This document shows, piece after piece, positions 25,669 through 33,906 of a DNA stretch of 53,971 bases. Within the stretch, counting starts at the first letter, position 1. Every line of letters starts with the position of its first letter. A program made the position numbers and the translations under genes. The DNA comes from Lentisphaerae bacterium RIFOXYA12_FULL_48_11 (lineage in GTDB: Bacteria > Verrucomicrobiota > Kiritimatiellia > UBA8416 > YA12-FULL-48-11): the NCBI GenBank assembly GCA_001804885.1, contig MHBM01000081.1, forward strand, positions 1-53,971. Direction: 5' to 3'. The notes beneath the pieces are model-generated. The model ran no database searches and had not been told where the DNA came from. It saw nothing but the letters and a program-made list of their open reading frames with translations.

Positions 25669-26466
25669 ATGAATATCATTGTCTGCATAAAGCAGGTTCC
25701 GGATACAAATGATGTAAAAATCGATCCGAAAACCAATACCCTAATTCGTGAAGGCGTGGTTTCCGTTGTAAATCCTTTTGACGTGTTTGCCGTAGAGGAA
25801 GCTTTACGTCTAAAAGCAAGGTTGGGCGGTGTTGTTACTGCCATTACCATGGGCCCACCCCAGGCTGAGATAGCGCTTCGTGAAGTCATTGCGATGGGTG
25901 TCGACAAGGGAGTCCTTGTCAGTGACCGAGCTTTTGCCGGTGCGGATACCTGGGCAACAAGTTATACTTTGGCAATGGCAATAAGGAGAATAGGCGATTA
26001 CAGCCTGATAATATGCGGTAAACAGGCCACCGACGGCGATACTGCGCAGGTCGGCCCCGGCATAGCTACACACCTGAATCTGCCTCAGATTACGTACGTG
26101 CGGAAGATAGAAGAAGTTGATGAAAATCACATCATTGCCCAGCGTATGCTCGAGGAGGGTAATGAGGCGATAAATTCCTCGCTTCCGTGCGTGATAACGG
26201 TCGTTAAGGAAATCAATCAGCCCAGAATTATTTCGCTGAGGGGTAGAATGGTTGCGCGAAGGGCGGAAATTACAAAGTGGACCGCCAAGGATATAAATGC
26301 GGAACCATGCAAGATAGGTCTGGATGGATCTCCAACCAAGGTTGTCAGGATCTTTACACCGTCGGCAAGGCCGGGCGGGCGGATGTTGACCGGTGAACCT
26401 GAGGATTGTGTCAGGGAGTTAGTTGATCAGCTGGCAATTGCTTTGGCGGCCAGGAAGAAAGGATAG
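25669..26466 (+). CDS. etfB: Electron transfer flavoprotein, beta subunit
   Basis: EtfB binds AMP or FAD and, with EtfA, passes electrons between dehydrogenases and the quinone or ferredoxin pool. The 265 residues are normal length, starting MNIIVCIKQVPDTNDVKID, with NPFDVFAVEEALRLK, CGKQATDGDTAQVGPGIATH and the signature region VVKEINQPRIISLRGRM. AAAGGAATGA precedes the ATG. The next gene is a ferredoxin-fused EtfA, so the pair may be of the electron-bifurcating kind. Confidence 0.93.
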   Translation: MNIIVCIKQVPDTNDVKIDPKTNTLIREGVVSVVNPFDVFAVEEALRLKARLGGVVTAITMGPPQAEIALREVIAMGVDKGVLVSDRAFAGADTWATSYTLAMAIRRIGDYSLIICGKQATDGDTAQVGPGIATHLNLPQITYVRKIEEVDENHIIAQRMLEEGNEAINSSLPCVITVVKEINQPRIISLRGRMVARRAEITKWTAKDINAEPCKIGLDGSPTKVVRIFTPSARPGGRMLTGEPEDCVRELVDQLAIALAARKKG

Positions 26467-26467
26467 A

Positions 26468-27670
26468 ATGGCGTCATCCATAAAGGTGCTGGATAACAAA
26501 TGCGTGGGATGCAAGCTGTGCGTCAAGGCATGCCCGTTTGGTGCCATCACTGTGGAAGACAAGCTGGCACGTATTGATTATTCAAAATGCACTCTATGTG
26601 GGGCATGTTTTGAGGCATGTAAGTTCAGCGCCATTGAATATAAAAAAGATGTTTCAGTAACAAAGGATCTCAGCGGATATAGGGATGTCTGGGTTTTTGC
26701 CGAACAGACGGATGGAAAGATTCAGTCGGTTACTTATGAACTGATGGGGGAAGGCTTAAAGCTGGCCGAAAGTCTTGACATGAATCTGTGTGCCGTCCTG
26801 CTGGGATCTGGCATCCAGGCGAAAGCGGATGATCTGATAATGCGTGGCGCCAGAAAGGTGTATATTGTTGATAAAAAAGAGCTTGCGTATTTTCAGGATG
26901 AGCCTTATGCGGCTGTTCTGATAGAACTTGTTGCCAGGTATAAGCCCAATATTCTGTTATGTGGGGCAACAACAATAGGTCGTAGTCTTATTTCTCGAGT
27001 GGCGGTATCAATAAATGCAGGCCTTACGGCGGATTGTACAGGTCTGGCAATTGATCTCGAAACGAAGAATCTTCTCCAGACCCGTCCGGCATTTGGCGGT
27101 AATATCATGGCCACGATTATCACACCTAATCACAGGCCACAGATGGCAACGGTTCGCCACAAAGTAATGAAGGAAGCTGTCGTTGATGTCCGGCACAAGG
27201 GGGAGGTTCTTGTTCAGGAGATTGCTGCTACAGCACTTAAATCGCGGACCTGTCGTGTTCGATTTGATCCTGAAAGTGGAGCGACTGTCAACATTGCTGA
27301 AGCCGACATAATAGTCGCAGGGGGTCGCGGGATGCAAAATGCCCAGAATTTTTCCATACTCAGAGATCTGGCAGACGTTCTTGGGGCGGGCGTTGGTGCT
27401 TCTCGAGCAGCTGTTGATGCCAACTGGATTAAATACGCGCATCAGGTTGGTCAGACTGGAAAAACCGTTTGTCCGAGAATTTACTTTGCATGTGGGATCA
27501 GCGGGCAGATTCAACATCTGGCCGGTATTTCTTCCGTGGATATTATTATTGCAATCAACAAGGACCCGTCTGCTCCGATTTTCAAGATGGCTACTTACGG
27601 AATTGTGGGCGACCTGTTCAAGATAGTTCCGCTACTCACCAGCGAGTTCAGGAAAGTGCTTAAGAAATGA
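26468..27670 (+). CDS. etfA: Electron transfer flavoprotein, alpha subunit with N-terminal ferredoxin domain
   Basis: The 400 residues begin with a two-cluster ferredoxin domain: CVGCKLCVKACPFGAITVE and CTLCGACFEACKFSAIE. The EtfA body follows (VWVFAEQTDGKIQSVTYEL), ending in the FAD domain with VGASRAAVDANWI, FACGISGQIQHLAGI and IVGDLFKIVPLL. This layout is known from electron-bifurcating complexes such as CarE and LctC. The ATG at 26468 is 1 nt after the etfB stop and has AGAAAGGA upstream; the longer frame from 26423 overlaps etfB and is not used. No acyl-CoA or lactate dehydrogenase lies beside it in this window, so its partner enzyme is elsewhere. Confidence 0.92.
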   Translation: MASSIKVLDNKCVGCKLCVKACPFGAITVEDKLARIDYSKCTLCGACFEACKFSAIEYKKDVSVTKDLSGYRDVWVFAEQTDGKIQSVTYELMGEGLKLAESLDMNLCAVLLGSGIQAKADDLIMRGARKVYIVDKKELAYFQDEPYAAVLIELVARYKPNILLCGATTIGRSLISRVAVSINAGLTADCTGLAIDLETKNLLQTRPAFGGNIMATIITPNHRPQMATVRHKVMKEAVVDVRHKGEVLVQEIAATALKSRTCRVRFDPESGATVNIAEADIIVAGGRGMQNAQNFSILRDLADVLGAGVGASRAAVDANWIKYAHQVGQTGKTVCPRIYFACGISGQIQHLAGISSVDIIIAINKDPSAPIFKMATYGIVGDLFKIVPLLTSEFRKVLKK

Positions 27671-27770
27671 TGTTTCTTCTTTCTTGGCTTTACGAATAAC
27701 ATCCATCAGAATGCCGCAGTTTTTTTACTCGCCTTCGCCAAAATGCCCCGTGCCTTGGCGCGCGGGATGA

Positions 27771-27806
27771 GCCGCCTTCGTCCGTCAGTTGACGGACTTC
27801 GGCGGG
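27771..27806. repeat. Palindromic intergenic element
   Basis: GCCGCCTTCGTCCGTCA and TGACGGACTTCGGCGGG form an imperfect palindrome around a 2-base centre. It lies in the 280-bp gap 27671-27950, which holds a second hairpin and no gene. Confidence 0.6.
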
Positions 27807-27898
27807 CCAAGATGGCGCGGCAAACACGGTATAGTATGGATGAAGACGGGTCAAGGCTACGGCGGAGTTCCGCTGATCCCGTTTTTGTTGGCGGGATG

Positions 27899-27918
27899 CC
27901 CTGCGGCTTGCCGCGGGG
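27899..27918. repeat. Short GC hairpin before the prenyltransferase gene
   Basis: CCCTGCGGC and GCCGCGGGG pair (one G-U) around a TT loop, 33 nt before the menA-like start. Together with 27771-27806 it looks like part of one compound repeat element. Confidence 0.55.
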
Positions 27919-27950
27919 AGCTTCACTTTTATCGCGACGAAGGAAGAATA

Positions 27951-28892
27951 ATGGCTCAAGCAGTTCAACAATTAAGCAGGGCGAAGAGCTGGCTCCTGGC
28001 GGTCCGGCCCTGGGCATATGGTGCTTCGATAATGCCGGTTTTGCTTGGAATCGCGCTGACGTTTTATTCCGGCCACAAGATAGACTGGTTTCTATTCGCG
28101 ATAACTCTTGTGGGTGTTGTCTCGTTTCATACGGCAGCGAATCTGTTGAATGACTGTTTTGATCACAAGCGCGGTCTTGATGTGAAAGTGTATCCTTCAA
28201 GCGGTGCAATTGTACGTGGCCTGTTGACTGAAGGTCAGGTCTTTCGGGCAGGGCTTCTATTTTCGGTGATAGGGGTGATGTGCGGTTTTTATCTTGTCTA
28301 TATATCTGGTTGGCAAGTATTTGCGTTGGGTGTGATCGGGGCTGTTCTTGCTCTTGGATACACAAGTTCGGGTGTCTGTTTAAAGTATGCAGGTTTTGGC
28401 GACCTGGCAATATTTATTGCCTTTGGAATATTACCGGTGTTTGGAACATACTGGGTACAGGTTCAGAAATACAGCTGGATGCCGGTGTTGTGGAGTGTGC
28501 CGGTTGCATCGTACACTGTGGGTATTCTGCATGCAAATAACTGGCGTGACATGGCTGGTGATTCGGTGAAAAACTGCACGACGCTTGCCGGTCTGCTGGG
28601 TGAGGGCGGATCACGGTTGTATTACAGGATGCTTGTCCTCGGGCCGCTCATGCTTGTTTCTGGTCTTGTTCTGATAGCCTTTGTGATGAACCGTACTCAT
28701 GCTGCTCCAATGACTTCTCTGCTGGTTCTTCTTGCATTACCCATGGGTTTAAAGTTGATCAGTATTAACAGGATAAATGATCCGGGAGTGTTTGTGATGC
28801 TTGATGGAAAGACAGCCCAGATGGGTATGGTTTTCGGATTGATGCTGACGCTTGCTTTTGTTGTGGCACGATTGCTCGAAAGGTTCAACTGA
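27951..28892 (+). CDS. menA: UbiA-family prenyltransferase, MenA-like
   Basis: MenA joins a polyprenyl chain to 1,4-dihydroxy-2-naphthoate in menaquinone synthesis, in the inner membrane. The 313 residues have many membrane helices, the first Asp-rich site NDCFDHKRGLD and the second site NNWRDMAGD followed by TTLAGLLGEGGS, both as in MenA. The ATG at 27951 has GGAAGA upstream; the longer frame from 27789 only translates a repeat element. Other UbiA-type substrates cannot be excluded. No other menaquinone genes are in the window. The CPBP gene follows within 2 nt. Confidence 0.72.
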   Translation: MAQAVQQLSRAKSWLLAVRPWAYGASIMPVLLGIALTFYSGHKIDWFLFAITLVGVVSFHTAANLLNDCFDHKRGLDVKVYPSSGAIVRGLLTEGQVFRAGLLFSVIGVMCGFYLVYISGWQVFALGVIGAVLALGYTSSGVCLKYAGFGDLAIFIAFGILPVFGTYWVQVQKYSWMPVLWSVPVASYTVGILHANNWRDMAGDSVKNCTTLAGLLGEGGSRLYYRMLVLGPLMLVSGLVLIAFVMNRTHAAPMTSLLVLLALPMGLKLISINRINDPGVFVMLDGKTAQMGMVFGLMLTLAFVVARLLERFN

Positions 28893-28893
28893 C

Positions 28894-29514
28894 GTGCGTG
28901 GAGTCCTGTTTTCGTTCGGTGTTTCTGCTGTTGCGTTTGCGTTTCTTTTTACAGGGATGGTCTTTCATTTCTGGTTTCAGATGGTGCTGACTGTTTCAGG
29001 ACTTTGTCTAATGGCTTTCTTAATCAATCCGACAACTGCCAGAGATCTTCTTGTTTCTTCCCGCAGTGAAGTGTTGCGGGCTCCTGTATTGGGATTGGTT
29101 TCTGCGGTGATCCTTTATGGTATTTTCTTTTTCGGCGCGAAACTGGCCACGATGCTGTTTCCGTCTGCCGGATCCATGGTGAAAAGTGTTTACACGCTTA
29201 AAGAGGGTTCTTCTACTGGTCTTATAGTCGGTCTTCTTGTCTTTATCATAGGGCCGGGCGAAGAGATATTCTGGCGCGGTTTCTTTCAGAAAAGACTGGA
29301 GGAGAGGTATGGTTATTATGGGGTTATTCTTGCCGTGGCAGCCTATACTCTGGTTCATCTTCCCTCTGGTAATCCCATGCTGATTGTTGCATCAGCAGTA
29401 TGCGGGGGGTTCTGGAGCCTGATGTTTTACTATTTTCGTTCAATCTGGGCTAATATGATCAGTCACGCCGCATGGGATGTGGCAATCTTTGTTCTTTGGC
29501 CGGTTTATTGCTGA
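28894..29514 (+). CDS. CPBP-family intramembrane metalloprotease
   Basis: About 206 residues from a GTG at 28894, right after the menA-like stop, with GAAAGG about 10 nt upstream. It is a multi-helix membrane protein with the three CPBP (CAAX protease/Abi) motifs: EEIFWRGFF (EExxxR), LVHLPSGNPML, and SHAAWDVAIF. Family members cleave within membranes or process prenylated or peptide substrates; the target is unknown. The gene pair is probably cotranscribed. The flagellar operon starts 60 bp downstream with its own promoter. Confidence 0.8.
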   Translation: MRGVLFSFGVSAVAFAFLFTGMVFHFWFQMVLTVSGLCLMAFLINPTTARDLLVSSRSEVLRAPVLGLVSAVILYGIFFFGAKLATMLFPSAGSMVKSVYTLKEGSSTGLIVGLLVFIIGPGEEIFWRGFFQKRLEERYGYYGVILAVAAYTLVHLPSGNPMLIVASAVCGGFWSLMFYYFRSIWANMISHAAWDVAIFVLWPVYC

Positions 29515-29540
29515 TATATTGCGCAGCCCCCTGTAATCCA

Positions 29541-29556
29541 TGGCACACGGAGTGCT
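29541..29556 (+). promoter_or_regulatory. Sigma-54-type promoter for the flgB operon
   Basis: TGGCACACGGAGTGCT has GG-N10-GC spacing and the TGGC-N8-TGCT core. A start point about 12 nt after the GC would be near 29567, only about 8 nt before the flgB ATG at 29575, so the leader would be very short. Confidence 0.8.
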
Positions 29557-29574
29557 TTTTCAGAAACAAGTAAT

Positions 29575-29925
29575 ATGGATGAAACACCAATACTTCTGAA
29601 AAAGCTGATGGATGGATGCATGGTCAGGCATGCGGTACTGGCCAATAATATTGCAAACGTCAATACCCCCGGCTTTAAGCGTCAGGATATCGATTTCAGA
29701 AAAACCCTTACAGATGCCATAAAAGCAGGGGATGTTGCAAAACTCGCCTCAAGTGAACCTCAAGTCAAGGTGGACGGTAATGCCAAGGCTAATGAAAATG
29801 GAAATTCTGTTTCAATGCAAACCGAGGTTGGCCTGATGGCTGATAATGGTCTGCTTTACTCACTTTCAGCAGGAGTAATCTCAGATAAGTTTGCCAGATT
29901 GCACAAAGCTATTGGTGGCAGATAG
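29575..29925 (+). CDS. flgB: Flagellar basal-body rod protein FlgB
   Basis: FlgB builds the proximal rod of the flagellar basal body in the periplasm. The 116 residues have the rod-protein N-terminus HAVLANNIANVNTPGFKRQDI and end in a helical SAGVISDKFARLHKAI. Length is normal for the family. No ribosome site is visible, in line with the nearby sigma-54 promoter and a nearly leaderless message. It is the first gene of a 12-gene operon. Confidence 0.92.
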   Translation: MDETPILLKKLMDGCMVRHAVLANNIANVNTPGFKRQDIDFRKTLTDAIKAGDVAKLASSEPQVKVDGNAKANENGNSVSMQTEVGLMADNGLLYSLSAGVISDKFARLHKAIGGR

Positions 29926-29942
29926 TTGGAAGGATTAAGGCT

Positions 29943-30380
29943 ATGTCGGACAATATATCGCTGATTCCGTCAGTCAAGATAAGTACGAGCGGATTGGATG
30001 CGGAAAACCGTCGTATAGAGGTAATTGCGAATAATATTGCCAATGCCAATACCGTAAAAGGGGCTGACGGAAAGGTCTTCCGACGACAAGAGGTCATCTT
30101 TGCCGCTAAACTGGCTGATGCGATGGATGGACAGCCTGGCGGGAAGCGACCTGGAGGGGTAGAGGTTAAGGGTGTTGTAGATGACAACAGGCCTTTGAAA
30201 AGAATTTACAGGCCGGGGCACCCGGACGCTGACAAAGATGGATATATCAACATGCCTGATATCAATCCTGTTGAAGAAATGGTCAGCATGATGAGTGCAA
30301 CAAGAGCATTTGAGGCGAATCTTGCTGCAATAAAAGCTGCTAGAAATATGGCATACAAGGCATTGGAGATAGGTAAATGA
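29943..30380 (+). CDS. flgC: Flagellar basal-body rod protein FlgC
   Basis: FlgC is the second proximal-rod protein. The 145 residues have GLDAENRRIEVIANNIANAN at the N-terminus and the C-terminal signature NPVEEMVSMMSATRAFEANL. AAGGATTAAG precedes the ATG. It follows flgB by 17 nt and its stop overlaps the fliE start (ATGA). Confidence 0.93.
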   Translation: MSDNISLIPSVKISTSGLDAENRRIEVIANNIANANTVKGADGKVFRRQEVIFAAKLADAMDGQPGGKRPGGVEVKGVVDDNRPLKRIYRPGHPDADKDGYINMPDINPVEEMVSMMSATRAFEANLAAIKAARNMAYKALEIGK

Positions 30381-30694
30381 ATATAATTAACGATAATGGT
30401 TTTAATGTCAGGGGGACGGGTGAGTCTCTGGAGTCCAGTCTTTTGGGTGGTGTTGGAAAAGACAAGCAAGCCGAAGTTCCGTTTAAAGATATGCTAAAGG
30501 GGCTGGTCGATAAAGTTGACTCTCTCCAGAAGGATGCGGATGCGTCAATTAAAGGGCTTGTTACCGGAGAAACTACCAATCTTCACGATGTTAAGATCAA
30601 AATGGAAGAGGCTGGGGTTGCTTTTGATCTGATGATGGAAATCAGAAACAAGCTTCTGGACGCTTATCAGCAAGTAATGAAAATGCAGTCGTAA
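30377..30694 (+). CDS. fliE: Flagellar hook-basal body protein FliE
   Basis: FliE joins the MS ring to the rod. The 105 residues show the family C-terminal pattern TTNLHDVKIKMEEAGVAFDL followed by EIRNKLLDAYQQVMKM. A 4-nt overlap with flgC indicates coupled translation. Confidence 0.9.
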   Translation: MNIINDNGFNVRGTGESLESSLLGGVGKDKQAEVPFKDMLKGLVDKVDSLQKDADASIKGLVTGETTNLHDVKIKMEEAGVAFDLMMEIRNKLLDAYQQVMKMQS

Positions 30695-30706
30695 AGGGGT
30701 TTTCTT

Positions 30707-32260
30707 ATGGAGAACAGCCTTAAAGTTCTTGGGAAACAGTTAGGAGAGATTTGGCACCATTTCGGGGTGAACCAGAAGACCAGCGTCATCCTGGCGATGC
30801 TTATAACGGTTGGTGCAATTGGCGGTATGCTTTACTGGAGTTCGATGCCGAGCTTCAGGCTTGTTTATGCCGGCCTGTCTCTTGAAGACGCAGCCAAGGC
30901 TGCAGAGAAGCTTGAAGAGAGCAAGATCAAGGTAAAGATTGGCGATTCCGGTCATGCAATTTATGTGCCTGAGAAAGATGTCTACAAGTGTCGGCTTACC
31001 TTGGCCTCAGAGGGAATCCCGAAGAGCACGTCTGCCGGTTTTGAGCTGTTTGAGCAGCCCAAATTCGGGTTGACTGATTTTGCCCAGAAGATCAATTATC
31101 AACGCGCGTTGCAGGGTGAACTGGAGCGTACCATTTCTTCGATTGAAGGTATTTCGTCCGCACGTGTAATGCTTGTGTTGCCGGCTGACAAGATATTCTC
31201 ATCGCAATCGGAAAAGAAAGCCAGTGCTTCCATAATGGTTACGGTTGCAAGTGGTAACGCTTTGAATTCTGCGCAGGTACGAAGCATCAAGCAGCTGGTT
31301 TCGAGTGCGGTGTCGGGCCTGAATCCAACTGCAATAGCCGTCACCGATCAGTATGGTCACTTGTTGGCCCAGCGTGTTGAGTCGGATGCCGATGGTGTTG
31401 AGGGGGAAGGTACCCAGATTGAGACGCAGGACAAGATGGAGTCAATGCTCACAAAGAAGGCCCAGGATATGCTGGATATGGCGCTTGGAATGGGTAAATC
31501 GATTGTCAAGGTGAGTGCTAACCTTGATTTCTCAAAGGTTGAACGACGTAAAGAGTCGTATGAGTCCGAAGGCCGCGTGGCGATGAGCGAGACCATCAGT
31601 TCGGAAACAACCAGCACGCCGGGCAGTGGACAGACCGCGACAGTGCCTGTTTCTGATCCCAGTAAAGTTGCCATTGACCAGGGAATGGGTAAATCCAAGA
31701 AAGAAGATACTACCACTCAATATAAAGTTCCGGGCGGGATCGAAACAGTTGTGGAGAAGGGAGCCAGGATCAAGAGCCTTTCCGTTTCTGTATGCGTTGC
31801 GACCGGGGTAAAGCCAAGAACACCTGAAGACATTCTACGTATTCAAAGCATGGTTGAGAATGCGGTTGGAGCCGTAAAGACCGAGGCGCGCATTGATGCG
31901 GTGAAGGTTGTGGAAATGGATTTCCCGCAGCCAGCCAAGGTTGAGGGGCCGGCATTCTGGCAGAAACTGCCTATCTCCCTGAGTTCGATAGGCAATGGAG
32001 TATTCTCTCTGATATTGCTGATAGTGATAATTCTTGTCAGCCGCAAGATATTTGCCGGTCTTTCATTGCAGAGGGAAGATGTGGGTGTTCCTATAAAGAA
32101 TCTTTATGGGGCTGGGGTATCATCTGTCGGAGAATCTGGTGGAGGGAAGGCCCCAATACTTGAGGGTGAGCCTACCATAGAGCAGGTTTCACGTCTTGCG
32201 GAGGATAATCCCAAGGCGGTTGCCGCATGGATTACAAGCGTAAGCGCAAGTCACAAATAA
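30707..32260 (+). CDS. fliF: Flagellar MS-ring protein FliF
   Basis: FliF forms the MS ring in the inner membrane. The 517 residues have an N-terminal helix (SVILAMLITVGAIGGMLYWS), the ring-building region (VYAGLSLEDAAKAAEKLEES, TDFAQKINYQRALQGELERT, VMLVLPADKIFSSQSEKKAS), and a second helix near 420 (GNGVFSLILLIVIILVS). The C-terminus, which binds FliG, ends VAAWITSVSASHK. AAAGGGG lies upstream of the ATG. Length is slightly short but all parts are present. Confidence 0.95.
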   Translation: MENSLKVLGKQLGEIWHHFGVNQKTSVILAMLITVGAIGGMLYWSSMPSFRLVYAGLSLEDAAKAAEKLEESKIKVKIGDSGHAIYVPEKDVYKCRLTLASEGIPKSTSAGFELFEQPKFGLTDFAQKINYQRALQGELERTISSIEGISSARVMLVLPADKIFSSQSEKKASASIMVTVASGNALNSAQVRSIKQLVSSAVSGLNPTAIAVTDQYGHLLAQRVESDADGVEGEGTQIETQDKMESMLTKKAQDMLDMALGMGKSIVKVSANLDFSKVERRKESYESEGRVAMSETISSETTSTPGSGQTATVPVSDPSKVAIDQGMGKSKKEDTTTQYKVPGGIETVVEKGARIKSLSVSVCVATGVKPRTPEDILRIQSMVENAVGAVKTEARIDAVKVVEMDFPQPAKVEGPAFWQKLPISLSSIGNGVFSLILLIVIILVSRKIFAGLSLQREDVGVPIKNLYGAGVSSVGESGGGKAPILEGEPTIEQVSRLAEDNPKAVAAWITSVSASHK

Positions 32261-32285
32261 TACGGTTTGATGGGAGCATTTGCCG

Positions 32286-33293
32286 ATGGCCGGGAACATA
32301 AGCCTTACAGACCAACAGAAAATAGCGATTCTTCTGGCAAGCCTGGACGAGAAGATATCGGCTTCGGTTATTCAGCAACTGGATCCTGAAGTGATGGCCA
32401 GGGTTGCGGATACCATTCGTACGCTTGGCGTTGTTCCGGGTGACATCAGGGATAAGGCGATACGTGAGTGCGTGCGCGGGATCATGGAAATGGGCAATGC
32501 CGTGCAGGGTGATGAAAAGACGATGAATTCCCTGCTGGCCAAAGCTATCGGTGAAAAGCGTGCGGCTGCAATGCTCCAGGATCGGGTTCCGTCTGGTCGT
32601 GAGGCATTTGCAAGCCTTGACGGTGTTACCGGGGACCAGATTGCTTCTGTTTTATCAAGGGAACAACCTTCTGTTATAGCGGTAGTTATAAGGTATCTCT
32701 CTGCTGAAAAGGCTGGTGAGATCCTGGATATATTGCCAACAGATGTCAGAAAGCAGGTCATGGTATCCCTGTGTACTTCCAACCCTCCTTCGCCCGACGT
32801 GGTTGCCCGCATAGAGGAATTCATGGATTCCAAGATCGGCCAGAGCAAGAAGGCCAGGAAGCTGGATGAAGATGATAAAGTTGAGGTAATTACCCGTATT
32901 CTCCAGAACGTCAACAAATCCGTTGAAGAGGAGCTGTTAACTGCAATCGACGACAGCGCGGAAAGTCTTGGCAAGGAAATAAGGGAACGGCTCTTTACGT
33001 TTGAGGACATGGTCAAGCTTAACGACGTGGCGATCCGCAGAGTATTGCAGGAGATTGACACGGGAGTTCTTGCTGTGGCGCTTCGCAAGGCTTCAATCGC
33101 TCTTCGCGAGAAGATATTCAAGAACATGTCCAAGAGGGCATCCGAAGCTTTGAAGGAAGAAATGGAATTCTCGCAGAAGCTTAAGCTCTCTGAAATCCAG
33201 GCTAAGCAGAAGGAAATAGTGGATGTCATAAGAAGGCTGGAAGGGGAAGGGCAGGTGACTGTGGGAGAAGAGGGGGCTGATGAATACGTCTAG
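32286..33293 (+). CDS. fliG: Flagellar motor switch protein FliG
   Basis: FliG is the rotor protein that meets the stator. The 335 residues contain LTDQQKIAILLASLDEK, EQPSVIAVVIRYLSAEKAGE, the middle region, and the C-terminal motor helix region LFTFEDMVKLNDVAIRRVLQ. The ATG at 32286 (GGGAG about 9 nt upstream) is preferred over a TTG at 32280. The 3' end overlaps the fliH start by 14 nt. Confidence 0.95.
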   Translation: MAGNISLTDQQKIAILLASLDEKISASVIQQLDPEVMARVADTIRTLGVVPGDIRDKAIRECVRGIMEMGNAVQGDEKTMNSLLAKAIGEKRAAAMLQDRVPSGREAFASLDGVTGDQIASVLSREQPSVIAVVIRYLSAEKAGEILDILPTDVRKQVMVSLCTSNPPSPDVVARIEEFMDSKIGQSKKARKLDEDDKVEVITRILQNVNKSVEEELLTAIDDSAESLGKEIRERLFTFEDMVKLNDVAIRRVLQEIDTGVLAVALRKASIALREKIFKNMSKRASEALKEEMEFSQKLKLSEIQAKQKEIVDVIRRLEGEGQVTVGEEGADEYV

Positions 33294-33906
33294 CAACATT
33301 CTTATGCATGACAGTTTCTCGCGACTGGTCTCGCCCGATCCCACGATCGTTGTGATTGAGCACGAGGATGCCTATGAGGAAAGACGGCGAATTGAGCAGA
33401 TCAGGGAGCAGGTGCAGAAGGAGGCTGACAGGAAATGGGAGATGCGGCTGGCTGAAGAGAAGGCCAAGAACACGAAACTGTGGGCTTCGGTGGAATCTTC
33501 ATTCGAAATTTTGATGAAACAGGTTGAAGCGCAGATTGCCCGTCAGCTTGTTGATTTGTCTGTGAAGCTGGCGGAAATCATCGTTCGGAGGCAGCTTCCG
33601 GATGGGGCAATGGTCAAGGATGTGATTTCTGATGTTCTTTCACCTATATCCGATCTGCAGGGTGCCAAGATCAGGGTTAGCAGTGCTGACATGAATGTTC
33701 TGATGCAAGCGCGACAGCAGGGCGGACGGCAGGACTTGATGTCAAGGCTGGAGGTTGTTGAGGATGATTCGCTGATGTCAGGGGATGTAGTGATAGAGAG
33801 CAAGAACGGTTATTTTGATGCTCGTATTTCAGAGCGGCTCAAGCTGTTGCAGGAAAAGCTTGTTGAGCGGATGCGTTACAGCGATGAATACAATGCTAAA
33901 TCTTGA
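33280..33906 (+). CDS. fliH: Flagellar assembly protein FliH-like
   Basis: FliH regulates the export ATPase FliI. The 208 residues fit by place (between fliG and fliI) and by pattern: a charged coiled coil (EERRRIEQIREQVQKEADRK) followed by a C-terminal domain with ARQLVDLSVKLAEIIVRRQL, VVEDDSLMSGDVVIESKNG and a final helix. FliH sequences vary widely, so the name leans on context. Confidence 0.85.
   Translation: MNTSSNILMHDSFSRLVSPDPTIVVIEHEDAYEERRRIEQIREQVQKEADRKWEMRLAEEKAKNTKLWASVESSFEILMKQVEAQIARQLVDLSVKLAEIIVRRQLPDGAMVKDVISDVLSPISDLQGAKIRVSSADMNVLMQARQQGGRQDLMSRLEVVEDDSLMSGDVVIESKNGYFDARISERLKLLQEKLVERMRYSDEYNAKS

Noticed and set aside
27706..28410. 234-codon minus-strand frame
   Set aside because: It translates repeat elements and the antisense of the menA-like gene.
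32372..33229. 285-codon antisense frame in fliG
   Set aside because: Ser/Thr-rich shadow of a strongly recognised gene.
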